A DNA stretch of 64,000 nucleotides from Rothia uropygialis (GCF_004137765.1 NZ_NOIS01000001.1:682001-746000); one strand, 5' to 3'; shown: positions 52,527 to 62,081, counted from the first letter of the stretch. Made by a program: numbers and translations. Notes: generated by a model not told the origin, from the sequence alone.

Positions 52527-53342
52527 ATGGCAGGCGAGGACCGGGCAACGCAGGGGAAAAAGACGAGGAAGAACCGACCCATCAAGACCACGACGCCGAG
52601 CCGTGGCGGAAACATCCTGTTCCACTGCGTTGCCTTCGTGGTACGGCACGTCCTGGATCTTGCCATGGCCAAGACATGGACCGGGGTCGAGAAACTCAAA
52701 CGGGATGACGGGTACATCGTCATCGCGAATCATGTAACGGAAGTGGACCCTATGTCGGTGGCCTACCCCGTTTACATGTCCGGAACCATTCCGCGTTTCC
52801 TCGCCAAGGAATCCCTGTTCCGCGTCCCTGTCCTTGGGACTGTTCTGAGCCGCACCGCTCAGATCCCCGTATTCCGCGGTTCCATGGAAGCACGCAAGTC
52901 GTTGGAAAGCGCACGGGCGGTGGTCGACGCCGGCGGAGCCGTGCTGATCTATCCGGAAGGCACCTTGACCAAGGATCCGGAACTCTGGCCGATGGTGGGT
53001 CGTTCGGGCGCGGCTCGTCTCGCATTAGCCACGGGTGCACCGGTCATTCCGATCGCGCATTGGGGAGACCAGGAATTCCTGGCACCCAAGGCCACGCGTC
53101 CGCGTCCCTTCCCCAGAAAACGAGTACACGTTGTGGTGGGCGATCCGCTGGACCTGTCCGATCTCCGGGGAGAGGATCGCACCGAACACGTCAGCCAAAA
53201 GGCACTCTCCGAAGCCACCGACCGCATGATGGATGCTCTGACGACCCTTGTCGAGGGCCTTCGCGGTGAGAAGGCCCCGGATGGACGGTGGGACCCCCAC
53301 CTGAGGAAGAGGGTCGGTCGAACCTCGTCGAACGAGGATTGA
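52527..53342 (+). CDS. plsC: 1-acyl-sn-glycerol-3-phosphate acyltransferase
   Basis: PlsC acylates lysophosphatidate to phosphatidate at the membrane. In this 271-residue protein the acyltransferase motifs are IVIANHVTEVDP (block I; NHxxxxD form), FLAKESLFRVPVLG, VFRGS (block II) and VLIYPEGTLTKDP (block III), then APVIPIAHWG (block IV). The N-terminus is basic with one hydrophobic helix (FHCVAFVVRHVLDLAM). It starts 2 nt after murA and precedes gpsA, the previous enzyme of the phospholipid path. Confidence 0.93.
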   Translation: MAGEDRATQGKKTRKNRPIKTTTPSRGGNILFHCVAFVVRHVLDLAMAKTWTGVEKLKRDDGYIVIANHVTEVDPMSVAYPVYMSGTIPRFLAKESLFRVPVLGTVLSRTAQIPVFRGSMEARKSLESARAVVDAGGAVLIYPEGTLTKDPELWPMVGRSGAARLALATGAPVIPIAHWGDQEFLAPKATRPRPFPRKRVHVVVGDPLDLSDLRGEDRTEHVSQKALSEATDRMMDALTTLVEGLRGEKAPDGRWDPHLRKRVGRTSSNED

Positions 53343-53402
53343 CCCGAGATCAGCCAGACTCCGCGGCGACGAACGACGCGGCAGAAGACCGGAAGGAACA
53401 TC

Positions 53403-54515
53403 GTGAGCGATACCGCCCAGGCCCCTAGCGTTCCGTCAACCGTTCCGACGCCACGCAAGGTGGCGGTTTTGGGAGCGGGCAGTTGGGGTACCGCTTTTGC
53501 CAAAATCGCCGCCGATGCAGCTCGCACGGAATCGGAGCAGGAGCCCGGCTGGGAGACTGTCCTGTGGGGACGCGATGAGTCCGCGATGCAGGCCATGGCC
53601 AAAACCGGTGTCAACGACCGATATTTCCCGAATGTCCGTTTGCCCGAGGATCTTGCATACACCGCGGATCCTCGCGAGGCGCTCGACGGTGCTGACGTCG
53701 TCGTGTTGGCGCTGCCGGCTCAGGTCCTGCGAGAGCAGCTGAAATCCATGGCCGTCCTCGTCCCCACCGATGCGGTACTCGTGTCCTTGGCGAAAGGTCT
53801 GGAACGAGGTACGGGCCTGAGAATGTCCGAAGTCATCGCCGAGGTGTTCCCGGGCGGAGCGGATCGCATCGCCGTCGTCTCGGGCCCCAACCTGGCCAAG
53901 GAAATCATCCAGAACCAGCCCACGGCCTCCGTCGTCGCATCGCCGTCCGAATATGCAGCCGGGCTGGTCAGCAGGGTGTGCGCCACGTCCTATTTCCGCC
54001 CGTACACCTCGGCCGACGTCGTCGGCGTGGAAATCGGTGGACTCGTCAAGAATGTGATCGCCTTGTGCGTAGGCATATGCGAAGGGCGCGACTATGGGGA
54101 CAACTCCAAAGCATCCATCATGACGCGTGGTCTCGCCGAGACCACGCGGTTGGCCATGGCCCTCGGAGGACGACCGGAGACACTCGCAGGACTAGCGGGA
54201 ATGGGCGACCTCGTGGCAACCTGTTCATCACCTCTTTCTCGAAATCACACGGCCGGAAAGCTTCTGGCCCTGGGCTTGAGTGAAGAGGAAGTCACGGCTC
54301 GCATGACCCAGACTGCTGAGGGCATCAAGTCCGCTCCGGTGGTCTTGGAGCTGGCTCGTCGCAACGGCGTCGAAATGCCGATCGCCGAGGCGGTCTCGGC
54401 GGTCTTGGCTTCGCAAGTCACCGTTGACCAGCTCCAGCCGATGCTGCTGGGACGTCAGCTCAAGGCGGAGACTCCGCACGGGGGCCCCGAAGGAACCAGC
54501 GCTCCGGGGCACTGA
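53403..54515 (+). CDS. gpsA: NAD(P)-dependent glycerol-3-phosphate dehydrogenase
   Basis: GpsA reduces dihydroxyacetone phosphate to sn-glycerol 3-phosphate for phospholipids. The 370-residue protein has the dinucleotide site VAVLGAGSWGTAFAKIAAD (residues 23-41), VSLAKGLERGTGLRMSEV, GPNLAKEI, the catalytic Lys in GGLVKNVIALCVGICEG, and NSKASIMTRGLAE. GTG 53403 follows GGAAGGAA. N- and C-termini carry short low-complexity tails. Cytosolic. Confidence 0.96.
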   Translation: MSDTAQAPSVPSTVPTPRKVAVLGAGSWGTAFAKIAADAARTESEQEPGWETVLWGRDESAMQAMAKTGVNDRYFPNVRLPEDLAYTADPREALDGADVVVLALPAQVLREQLKSMAVLVPTDAVLVSLAKGLERGTGLRMSEVIAEVFPGGADRIAVVSGPNLAKEIIQNQPTASVVASPSEYAAGLVSRVCATSYFRPYTSADVVGVEIGGLVKNVIALCVGICEGRDYGDNSKASIMTRGLAETTRLAMALGGRPETLAGLAGMGDLVATCSSPLSRNHTAGKLLALGLSEEEVTARMTQTAEGIKSAPVVLELARRNGVEMPIAEAVSAVLASQVTVDQLQPMLLGRQLKAETPHGGPEGTSAPGH

Positions 54516-54568
54516 CTCATCCGGGTCACCAGAGAACATCAACCCAAGAATTTCGTGAGAGAGAGCCC

Positions 54569-55696
54569 ATGACCACCATTGCATCGACCGGTCGTACCAC
54601 CGTTGGGATCTTGTTCGGGGGAGTCTCTTCCGAGCACTCGATCTCACTCATCACCGCCAAGGGGGTCCTTGGGGTCCTCGACCACGAGAAGTACGAACCA
54701 GTTCTGATCGGCATCACACCCGAGGGGACCTGGCACCTGAGCAGCGAAGCAGAACTCAACAAATTAATGGATGGCGTGGTGCTTCCCCGCTTCTCCGGGG
54801 AAGGCCCTCGCGTCTCGCTGCCGATGGGCGATTCCAGCCAAGGAATGTACCTCAAGTACGACGACGGCACCTTCGGCGAGGGCCCTCATCTGGATGTCGT
54901 TTTCCCTCTGCTTCACGGCCCCTTCGGCGAGGACGGAACGGTCCAAGGACTGCTCGAATTGGCCAATCTCCGGTACGTCGGTGCGGGCGTGACGTCGTCC
55001 GCGGTCGGTATGGACAAACATTTCATGAAGGTCGCCTTCGAATCGGCTGGCCTGGAAGTAGGTCCTTATCGGGTGATTTCGGCCCGCGATTGGGTCAACG
55101 ACCGGCAGGCCAGCTTGCGAAAGATCAAGGAATTGGCTCTCCCTATCTTCGTCAAACCGGCTCGGGCCGGATCCTCCTGCGGCATTACTCGTGTCGCAGA
55201 CTGGGCGGATCTCGAGGAAGCCATCGACCAGGCGCAGGCTTTGGACCCCAAGATCGTCGTCGAGGAAGAGATCAGCGGCCGTGAGATTGAGTGCGCGGTC
55301 TTGGACGGATTCCGTCACGAGCTTCCGCAAGCATCCCACCCGGGCGAAATCGAAATGGTCGGAGAGGATCACGCCTTCTACGACTTCGAGGCCAAATACG
55401 TCGAGACCGCCTCGTCCGAGCTGCGTTGCCCGGCCGATCTGCCGCAAGAAGTCCAGGCATCCATCCGAGAAAAAGCGGTTCAGGCTTTCCTGGCCCTTGA
55501 CGGAGAGGGCCTGTCCCGTTGCGATTTCTTCTATACGGACGACGGGCGCGTGATCATCAACGAGGTCAACACGATGCCGGGCTTCACCCCGATTTCAATG
55601 TACGGGATGATGTGGGCAGAATCCGGGATCGATTACGGTCAGCTCGTGGATCGCCTCATCCGCTTGGCTCTGGACAGGGTCCCGGGGCTGCGCTGA
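54569..55696 (+). CDS. ddl: D-alanine--D-alanine ligase
   Basis: Ddl makes the D-Ala-D-Ala dipeptide of peptidoglycan. The 375-residue ATP-grasp protein has VGILFGGVSSEHSISLITAK at the N-terminus, FPLLHGPFGEDGTVQGLLEL, the ATP-grasp Lys in LPIFVKPARAGSSCGITRV, and the closing RCDFFYTDDGRVIINEVNTMPGFTPISMY metal-binding segment. The binding-site residues are of the D-Ala-D-Ala type as far as can be judged. It follows gpsA as in Mycobacterium. Confidence 0.96.
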   Translation: MTTIASTGRTTVGILFGGVSSEHSISLITAKGVLGVLDHEKYEPVLIGITPEGTWHLSSEAELNKLMDGVVLPRFSGEGPRVSLPMGDSSQGMYLKYDDGTFGEGPHLDVVFPLLHGPFGEDGTVQGLLELANLRYVGAGVTSSAVGMDKHFMKVAFESAGLEVGPYRVISARDWVNDRQASLRKIKELALPIFVKPARAGSSCGITRVADWADLEEAIDQAQALDPKIVVEEEISGREIECAVLDGFRHELPQASHPGEIEMVGEDHAFYDFEAKYVETASSELRCPADLPQEVQASIREKAVQAFLALDGEGLSRCDFFYTDDGRVIINEVNTMPGFTPISMYGMMWAESGIDYGQLVDRLIRLALDRVPGLR

Positions 55697-55746
55697 CCGC
55701 AGCCACGAGGTGTCACCGTGATCCTCGGATCCCGGCACCGGACCGG

Positions 55747-56382
55747 TCAATTCTTGGACAAGTCCAGATTGTCAGAGACGTCTGTGCATTCCTTGGTCTG
55801 ATGGATGCGGTTCACAGCCGATTGCAGATCCACCAGCAATGTCGAGGAATTGACCTTGGCAGCGTCGAACGTCACCTGGATGGCCGGGGAACGTCCGAAG
55901 GACGTGGCTGTCCACGTTCCCGTTCCGTCAAGAGACTGACCCTGGTCGACGCTCGTGCCCGAGGTCGAGCTCGAAGACTCACTCGGTTCGGAGGACTCTT
56001 TGGCCCCTCCATCTTGCCGCAGGGTCCAATCGACGTCGTTGACCCGGACACACGGATCCTGGACCGGCTCCTTGACGCGTGCCCCGCACTTGAGGATGAT
56101 CGTCGCGGGATCGCCCCACGCCGCAGTGGCCTGGGCCGTCGTCTCCCGCTTGTCCTGCCCGGCAAGGGTGTCCGGCATTGCGACGAGCGCTCTGGCGCAA
56201 TCCGGATTCGTGGCATCAGGGGCCGCGTCCACCGTCACCGCGGACGAGCATCCACTGACCACCAGGACCGAAGCGGCTAGGCCACAAGCCCACACCTTTC
56301 GCGCTGACCAGCCATTCTGTACCTTTGCAACGGAGCGTCCTAAACTGAATGTTCTGAGGCGGGCAAGACGATGTGAATTCAC
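55747..56382 (-). CDS. DUF3515 family lipoprotein
   Basis: The protein has an unusually long basic N-region, then the hydrophobic core and lipobox VWACGLAASVLVVSGC, so it should be a lipoprotein. The mature part begins with a Cys/Ala-rich segment (NPDCARALVAMPDTLAG) and has paired cysteines (IILKCGAR, PVQDPCVRVNDVDW) typical of DUF3515. A Ser/Glu-rich linker (about residues 135-150) interrupts the domain. GTG 56382 is 7 nt downstream of TATCCT on the minus strand; an ATG at 56412 in the same frame is the alternative. It sits next to ddl as in Mycobacterium (Rv2980). Function unknown. Confidence 0.8.
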   Translation of the reverse strand: MNSHRLARLRTFSLGRSVAKVQNGWSARKVWACGLAASVLVVSGCSSAVTVDAAPDATNPDCARALVAMPDTLAGQDKRETTAQATAAWGDPATIILKCGARVKEPVQDPCVRVNDVDWTLRQDGGAKESSEPSESSSSTSGTSVDQGQSLDGTGTWTATSFGRSPAIQVTFDAAKVNSSTLLVDLQSAVNRIHQTKECTDVSDNLDLSKN

Positions 56383-56513
56383 ATCCTCGAGGATACCCCA
56401 GCGATCTGACATTCAATTTAAGCGGGTATCGTCGCAGGACAAAGGCTCTCGTTCATGGGCCGCCCGACTGACCAGAGCATCTCGAAGAGGTAGGAATCAT
56501 TCGTAGCAGCCAC

Positions 56514-57623
56514 ATGCCGGACGAGAAAGACCGCGCAAGACAGCGATTGGTGTATCGCTGCGCGGCATGCGCCGCCGTCATCGGTGTGGCTGGTCTCACG
56601 ACGGTGTCCGCCGCGGCTGCCGAAAATGTGACGGACACTCCCAGCATTTCGACGGGACCGGCGGCCCCGACCGTCACCCAATCCTCATCAGGTCAACCCG
56701 ACGGCAACTCAGCCACGGACGACTCAACGAGTAGTTCTTCGGAGTCCGTGCCGCCGACCCCCTCGGAGCCTACTGGCACCCCCACTCAGGAACCCACGGG
56801 CCAGCCGACGGCCGACCCCAGCGACGAGCCGACAGAGCAGCCGACGGCCGACCCCAGCGAAGAGCCGACAGAGCAGCCGACGGCCGACCCCAGCGAAGAG
56901 CCGACAGAGCAGCCGACGGCCGACCCCAGCGAAGAGCCGACAGAGCAGCCGACTCAAAGCCCGAGTAGACAGCCCGCTCAGAATCCGACGGAGGAGCCTC
57001 CACAGGAGCCAGCCCAGGAGCCGACTCAGGCGCCAGAGCCTGCTCTCCCGGACGCTCAGCCTGCGCCGGATCCGGGTCAAGACGTGGTACCTCCCCAACC
57101 GGGAGGAGCCGTCGGAGATTCAGGAAGTGATGGAAGCAAGGGTACGGTACCAGGAAATGCCGGTTCGGACCCCTCGCCGAGCGAAAGGCCGGCATCGGGA
57201 GGCGACGCAACACAGGCGCCCGCTGGATCCAATGGTCAGGCAGGTGCGCCTCAGACCAGCGACGGCGGCACGAGATCCACAGGACAAGGTTCCGGTGGTG
57301 ACGACGCCGCAGCGGCAAATGCCGGCAGATCCGTAGGCGACGTGACGGGTATATCCAGTTGGGTCAGTCATTACCTGAACAGTAAGGAATCCGACGCTCC
57401 AGCGGCCGATCCGGTGGACTCGGACGCCAATGCCGGAGTCAACGACGTCGGCCATCAGGCGAGCACTTCTGGGGAACACCAAGAGGCTGGCAGCCACCGT
57501 AACCTCACGGCACTGCGTGGCCCGATCCCGCTTCTCGTTTTCACTGCCCTTGCCCTCGGCGGGGTGGGTACGGTGTTGGCGCGTACCTCCAAGACTCTGT
57601 CTCACAAGAAGCACGAGCAGTAA
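56514..57623 (+). CDS. Secreted, membrane-anchored Pro/Glu/Thr-rich repeat protein
   Basis: The 369-residue protein has an N-terminal signal (CAACAAVIGVAGLTTVSAAAA, likely cleaved after AAAA), a long disordered region of Pro, Thr, Glu, Gln and Ser with four copies of a 12-residue repeat (PTADPSEEPTEQ), a Gly/Ser/Asp-rich middle, and a C-terminal helix (IPLLVFTALALGGVGTVLA) followed by a basic tail (KTLSHKKHEQ). This layout is that of a cell-wall-spanning, tail-anchored surface protein; no LPxTG sorting motif is present. No domain is recognised. The ribosome-binding site of ATG 56514 is weak. It lies between the DUF3515 gene and thiL, where relatives usually have nothing, so it may be lineage-specific. 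Confidence 0.72.
   Translation: MPDEKDRARQRLVYRCAACAAVIGVAGLTTVSAAAAENVTDTPSISTGPAAPTVTQSSSGQPDGNSATDDSTSSSSESVPPTPSEPTGTPTQEPTGQPTADPSDEPTEQPTADPSEEPTEQPTADPSEEPTEQPTADPSEEPTEQPTQSPSRQPAQNPTEEPPQEPAQEPTQAPEPALPDAQPAPDPGQDVVPPQPGGAVGDSGSDGSKGTVPGNAGSDPSPSERPASGGDATQAPAGSNGQAGAPQTSDGGTRSTGQGSGGDDAAAANAGRSVGDVTGISSWVSHYLNSKESDAPAADPVDSDANAGVNDVGHQASTSGEHQEAGSHRNLTALRGPIPLLVFTALALGGVGTVLARTSKTLSHKKHEQ
56805..56948 (+). repeat. Four tandem 36-bp coding repeats
   Basis: Units at 56805-56840, 56841-56876, 56877-56912 and 56913-56948. Units 2 to 4 are identical; unit 1 differs by one base (Asp instead of Glu). Such near-perfect repeats tend to change copy number by slippage. Confidence 0.9.
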
Positions 57624-57626
57624 GCC

Positions 57627-58763
57627 GTGACCCGGCGGCACACGGTATCGGACGTCAACGAGGAACAGCTTCTACGCCCGATGCTCGAGATCTTCGATGC
57701 CCACAACCACGCGATGGTTCGCGATGGTACGTCCCGTCTTCTGCTCGGGCCTGGCGACGATTGCGCTATCTACGATCAATCCCGCGGTCGTACCGTGGTC
57801 ACCATCGATACGCAAACCCAGGGTCAGGACTATCTCATGTCGTACCCATGCGGATACGACGTCGACGGCTTTGACCTGGGGTGGAAATCCGCCGCTCAGA
57901 ATCTCGCGGACGTCGCGGCGATGGGGGCCGTGCCCACTGGGCTCGTGATCAGTCTGAGCCTCCCGCCACAAACGCCCCTCGAGATGGTCCGCCAGATGGC
58001 TCTCGGCTATTGTGCGGCCATCCGGAGGCTCGGCGCCTCGGGCTGCACCGTGGGCGGCGGCGACGTCGGGTCTGGCACTGAGCTCTCGGCCAGCGTCGCG
58101 GCATTCGGACTGGTCGGTCCAGGAACGGAAAAGATTGTTCCTGGACCGGGCCTCGTCAGCACGGCTTTGCCCGCGGTATTGCGGTCGGGTGCTCGTCCGG
58201 GGGATCTCGTGGTTCTGGCTGGCACGGTAGGGCGTGCGGCCGCTGGGCTGGACGTGCTCCTGCACGAAAACGGTGAGCCTCCGCTTGCATTTACCGACGA
58301 CGCGACCGGGGACCTGCCGTGGGCTGCACCTTCGGATTCTCTTGCAGCCTTGGCAGCCTGCCAGTTGCGGCCTCTGCCGCCTCTGGCCCTCTCCCGTGAA
58401 TTGTCCGCCGCCGGGGCCACGGCCATGATCGACGTTTCCGATGGCCTCGTGATGGATGCCGGCCGCATAGCCCGGGCTTCCGGCGTAGGGATCGAGTTGG
58501 ACACGCAGGCGCTGGGGACGCTGTGCGCGCCGTTGCAGAAGGCCGCTGACCTCGTCGGAAAGAGCCCGCTGGATTGGGCTCTCGCTGGTGGAGAAGATCA
58601 TGGAATTCTTGCCTGCCTCCCATCCACAGCTCGACTTCCGGATGGGGTGATTGCGATAGGCTCGTGTCGAGAATCAGACGATCGGGAGCCACAGGTCAGT
58701 GTGGACGGGAGGACCCGAGAAAACAAGGGATGGGATCATTTTGCAGCAAAGGACTGGATCTAG
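57627..58763 (+). CDS. thiL: Thiamine-monophosphate kinase
   Basis: ThiL phosphorylates thiamine monophosphate to the diphosphate cofactor needed, among others, by IlvB. The 378-residue protein has LLGPGDDCAIYD near residue 40, the Mg-binding VVTIDTQTQGQDY, DLGWKSAAQNLADVAAMGA, GGGDVGSG and a C-terminal MIDVSDGLVMDAGRIAR. It is longer than average (about 320-340), with insertions in the middle. GTG 57627 starts 3 nt after the surface-protein stop; the ribosome-binding site is weak. Confidence 0.92.
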   Translation: MTRRHTVSDVNEEQLLRPMLEIFDAHNHAMVRDGTSRLLLGPGDDCAIYDQSRGRTVVTIDTQTQGQDYLMSYPCGYDVDGFDLGWKSAAQNLADVAAMGAVPTGLVISLSLPPQTPLEMVRQMALGYCAAIRRLGASGCTVGGGDVGSGTELSASVAAFGLVGPGTEKIVPGPGLVSTALPAVLRSGARPGDLVVLAGTVGRAAAGLDVLLHENGEPPLAFTDDATGDLPWAAPSDSLAALAACQLRPLPPLALSRELSAAGATAMIDVSDGLVMDAGRIARASGVGIELDTQALGTLCAPLQKAADLVGKSPLDWALAGGEDHGILACLPSTARLPDGVIAIGSCRESDDREPQVSVDGRTRENKGWDHFAAKDWI

Positions 58764-58773
58764 CGCCGTTTTT

Positions 58774-59730
58774 ATGCGCCGTTGGCTGTCGGTAGCAGCA
58801 GATGCGCTCGACCAGCACCAGAATGAGCTCAACGCCCTCAACGTTTTCCCCGTAGCCGACGCGGATACCGGGACCAATATGGCGATTACCGTGCGCGCGG
58901 GTGCCCAGGCCGCCGAAATGGTAAACACGTCATTGGTCGGCGAACTCTTCGAGATTTGCGGACGCCATTGCCTCGAGGAGGCCAAAGGAAACTCCGGAAC
59001 CCTCTTCGCCGTTGTGCTGGCAGGTTGCGCCGGGCCGCTTCGGGACGAATCCCGGCTCACGGCTTTCGGGTTCGCCCGGGCGCTCGAGCACGCCCGTACT
59101 CGGGTTCTCGGCGCTCTCCACGACCCCGTCGAAGGAACAATCCTGTCTTTCGTCAATGACATCACCCGCGCCGCGGGAGCCTGGGAAGACGCCGATGACT
59201 CGAATAAGAACTTGTGCAATATGATCGAGCACCTGGTCGGGGTTGGGCACAAATCCGTACGGAGGACCAGCACACAACTCGAGGTACTCCGGGACACCGG
59301 GCGGGTGGACGCAGGTGCTCTCGGAATGTTGATCATCGTGGACGTCCTGGCCCACGTCGTGCGCGGAGAAGAATACCCGGGCGCAGACGAGCGGCCCTAC
59401 GCGGAATTGTTGGTTCCCCAGATCGCGGAGCCAGTCAGGAAAAGCGCTGCGGAGCCCTCCATCGCGGACCGAGCGGAGATCGGGGAGGAAGGCGTCGAGT
59501 TCATGTGCAGCATCGAATTGGACGCGCTTTCTGCGGCCCAGGTCCGTCACGAACTCTCGGAAGCCGGCGACTCGGTGATCATGTCCGCGGTATCGCAAGC
59601 GACCACCGAGAAAATTCGGTGGAAAGTGCACGTGCACGTCCGGGAAGTATCGGAAGCCATGTCGATCCTGAGCCCTTATGGGAAACCCGTCGACATCATG
59701 ACCGAGCCCCTGTCTGCGAAGGAAAACTAG
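58774..59730 (+). CDS. DAK2 domain-containing protein (short FakA/YloV-like)
   Basis: The DAK2 domain of this 318-residue protein has NALNVFPVADADTGTNMAIT (the Asp triad that binds Mg-ATP), NSGTLFAVVLAG and DAGALGMLIIVDVL. In FakA/YloV, DAK2 phosphorylates fatty acids held by FakB, but those proteins are about 550 residues with a DegV-like C-domain; here only about 110 residues follow, so the C-domain is missing. ATG 58774 was chosen; an in-frame TTG at 58741, overlapping thiL, is the alternative. The thiL-DAK2-recG order matches Mycobacterium. Confidence 0.83.
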   Translation: MRRWLSVAADALDQHQNELNALNVFPVADADTGTNMAITVRAGAQAAEMVNTSLVGELFEICGRHCLEEAKGNSGTLFAVVLAGCAGPLRDESRLTAFGFARALEHARTRVLGALHDPVEGTILSFVNDITRAAGAWEDADDSNKNLCNMIEHLVGVGHKSVRRTSTQLEVLRDTGRVDAGALGMLIIVDVLAHVVRGEEYPGADERPYAELLVPQIAEPVRKSAAEPSIADRAEIGEEGVEFMCSIELDALSAAQVRHELSEAGDSVIMSAVSQATTEKIRWKVHVHVREVSEAMSILSPYGKPVDIMTEPLSAKEN

Positions 59731-59733
59731 ATC

Positions 59734-62010
59734 ATGGGCGAAAAGCCCGAGCTGCCGGAAGAACGATCCCTTCGCTCGGTTCTGCATCCGAAAACAGCAG
59801 AGGCCATTGCTCGGCACCTTGAGCTCGAAACCGTGGGCCAACTGATGGAGTACTTTCCGCGACGCTACCTCCCGCGGGGCGAACTGACTCGGTTCGCGGA
59901 CCTGACGCTCGGTCAGGACGTTTCGATCATCTCTCGGATCCTGTCCGTGAGCACACGGAGGCTGCACACCCGACGAGGCTCGATTGCGGAAGTGACAGTG
60001 ACCGATCAGCTCGCCCCGGAAGGAACGGAGACGGGGCGCGTGGACAACGGACTCGGTGGTCGCTTAGACGGGTTGGCCGCTTCGGGCATGGTTCCTCCGG
60101 ACAGCCCAGCTCCCGGCAACGTCATGACCTTGTCCTTCTTTAACGCGTGGACGGCATCCAAAGACTTGGCGGTGGGGGACCACGTCATGTTCTCCGGGAA
60201 GGTCAACGAGTTCAGGGGACAACTGACCTTGACCAATCCGCACTACGCCGTTCTGACCGACACCGGCCAAGCCGGGGTGTCTGGGGATGAACCGGACCCA
60301 TTGGTCGCACCTTTGCCCGTTTACCCTGCCACCGCCAAATACACCACTGACAGGATTGCGGCGTCCGTCGCGACGGTCTTGGACAAAGTTGATCTGCGGC
60401 AGTGCGCAGATCCGGTACCCGAGGATCTCCGCTTGCGGCACCGGCTCATGACTGCACCCCAAGCCTACGAGGCCATCCATCGGCCGCGTGACGATGAAGA
60501 ACCGCACAAGGCTCTTCGATATTTCAGGTATCGAGAGGCCCTGGTGCTCCAGACAGTTCTGGCGAGAAGGGCCTCCGTTCTCGACGCTCAACGCACGAGC
60601 CCGTACCCGGCGCGACCTGCAGGCGTGCGCGAGGCCTTCGACACGAACCTTCCCTTCAGGCTGACGGACGGGCAGTGCCGCGTCGGCGAGGAAATAGCCG
60701 CGGACATCTCCAGAGAGAGCCCAATGAACAGACTTCTCCAGGGAGACGTCGGATCGGGCAAGACTCTCGTTGCCCTGCGAGCCATGCTGCAGGTCGTTGA
60801 TGCTGGGGGCCAGTCCGCCATGTTGGCGCCGACCGAGGTATTGGCGACTCAGCATTTTCGCTCAATCCTTGATACCCTCGGCCCGCTCGCCGGGGACGTC
60901 GGCGTCGTGGTGCTGACCTCATCCATGTCGGCGGGTGCGAAGAGACAAGCCTTGCTGGACATAGCCAGCGGCGCGGCCGGAATCGTGATCGGTACACACG
61001 CGCTTCTGGGGGAGAGAGTCTCGTTCGCTTCACTGGGACTGGTCGTCGTGGACGAGCAGCACCGGTTCGGCGTGCGGCAACGTCACTCCCTGGCCGGCAC
61101 CGACGGGGAACCGGTTCATCGGCTTGTGATGACAGCGACGCCGATCCCGCGTTCGGTCGCCATGACAGTCTTCGGCGACTTGGACGTATCCGTCCTCGAC
61201 GAACTTCCCGCCGGACGCCAAGAGGTTTCGACCCACGTTGTTTCACTCGCGGACCACCCAGCTTGGGAAGGTCGCTTGTGGCAACGGGCGAGGGAAGAGG
61301 TCGACGCGGGTCGTCAGGTATTCGTCGTGGTCCCCACGATCGGCGACGACGCCCCGACATCGACACCCACCGGGGGACAAGACGTGCCGGATTCGCCATT
61401 GCAGTCCGTAGAAGGCCTGAACCGCAAGCTGGCCTCCTCGCCTGCCCTGGCGGGAACTCGCCTGGCCACGCTCCATGGGCGCATGGACGGAGCAGAGAAG
61501 GCCGAAGTCATGAACCGCATGGCCGATGGAAAAGTGGACATCTTGGTCGCAACCACCGTCATCGAGGTCGGAGTCGACATCCCCAATGCAAGCCTCATGA
61601 TCATCATGGATGCGGACAGGCTCGGCATTTCGACCCTCCACCAATTGCGAGGGCGAATCGGCCGTGGAGGACTCGAGGGGACGTGTTTGTTGGTTACAGA
61701 GCAAAATTCCGATGGGCCCTCTATGCCGCGATTGCAGGCTGTGGCCTCGACGCGCGACGGTTTCGAATTGTCCACTCTCGACCTGGAACAACGCAGAGAA
61801 GGCGACATCCTCGGCGACAGTCAGTCTGGCCATCGATCCGCTCTGAAAAATCTCTCCGTGCTTCGTCACGCGAAGATCATCGAGCAGGCCCGTTCGGATG
61901 CGAGAGCTCTCGTGGAGCGGGACCCGGATCTGACCGGGGCTCCGGATCTGTTGCGCGCCGTACGGGAAGTCGGGGACCAAGCGAGCACCGAGTACTTGTA
62001 TCGAGGGTAA
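59734..62010 (+). CDS. recG: ATP-dependent DNA helicase RecG
   Basis: RecG remodels stalled forks and Holliday junctions. The 758-residue protein has the N-terminal wedge/OB domain (ISRILSVSTRRLHTRRGSIAEVTVTD and VMFSGKVNEFRGQLTLTNP), then Walker A LLQGDVGSGKTLVALRAM, the DExH box VVVDEQHRFGVRQRH, motif III MTATPIPRSVAMT, and in the second lobe ATTVIEVGVDIPNASLMII and LHQLRGRIGRGG (motif VI). AAGGA lies 10 nt before ATG. An insertion of about 30 residues in the wedge (Gly/Leu-rich) is lineage-specific. Confidence 0.96.
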   Translation: MGEKPELPEERSLRSVLHPKTAEAIARHLELETVGQLMEYFPRRYLPRGELTRFADLTLGQDVSIISRILSVSTRRLHTRRGSIAEVTVTDQLAPEGTETGRVDNGLGGRLDGLAASGMVPPDSPAPGNVMTLSFFNAWTASKDLAVGDHVMFSGKVNEFRGQLTLTNPHYAVLTDTGQAGVSGDEPDPLVAPLPVYPATAKYTTDRIAASVATVLDKVDLRQCADPVPEDLRLRHRLMTAPQAYEAIHRPRDDEEPHKALRYFRYREALVLQTVLARRASVLDAQRTSPYPARPAGVREAFDTNLPFRLTDGQCRVGEEIAADISRESPMNRLLQGDVGSGKTLVALRAMLQVVDAGGQSAMLAPTEVLATQHFRSILDTLGPLAGDVGVVVLTSSMSAGAKRQALLDIASGAAGIVIGTHALLGERVSFASLGLVVVDEQHRFGVRQRHSLAGTDGEPVHRLVMTATPIPRSVAMTVFGDLDVSVLDELPAGRQEVSTHVVSLADHPAWEGRLWQRAREEVDAGRQVFVVVPTIGDDAPTSTPTGGQDVPDSPLQSVEGLNRKLASSPALAGTRLATLHGRMDGAEKAEVMNRMADGKVDILVATTVIEVGVDIPNASLMIIMDADRLGISTLHQLRGRIGRGGLEGTCLLVTEQNSDGPSMPRLQAVASTRDGFELSTLDLEQRREGDILGDSQSGHRSALKNLSVLRHAKIIEQARSDARALVERDPDLTGAPDLLRAVREVGDQASTEYLYRG

Positions 62011-62081
62011 TTCACACTTGAAGGTCGGGCTCCAGGGCAAGGCACCCTGGTAACTCGGCGAAGCGATGGAGGAATCACGCT

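Noticed and set aside
56805-56948. 36-bp direct repeats as a possible CRISPR array
   Set aside because: There are no spacers; the units abut and lie in frame inside a coding sequence.
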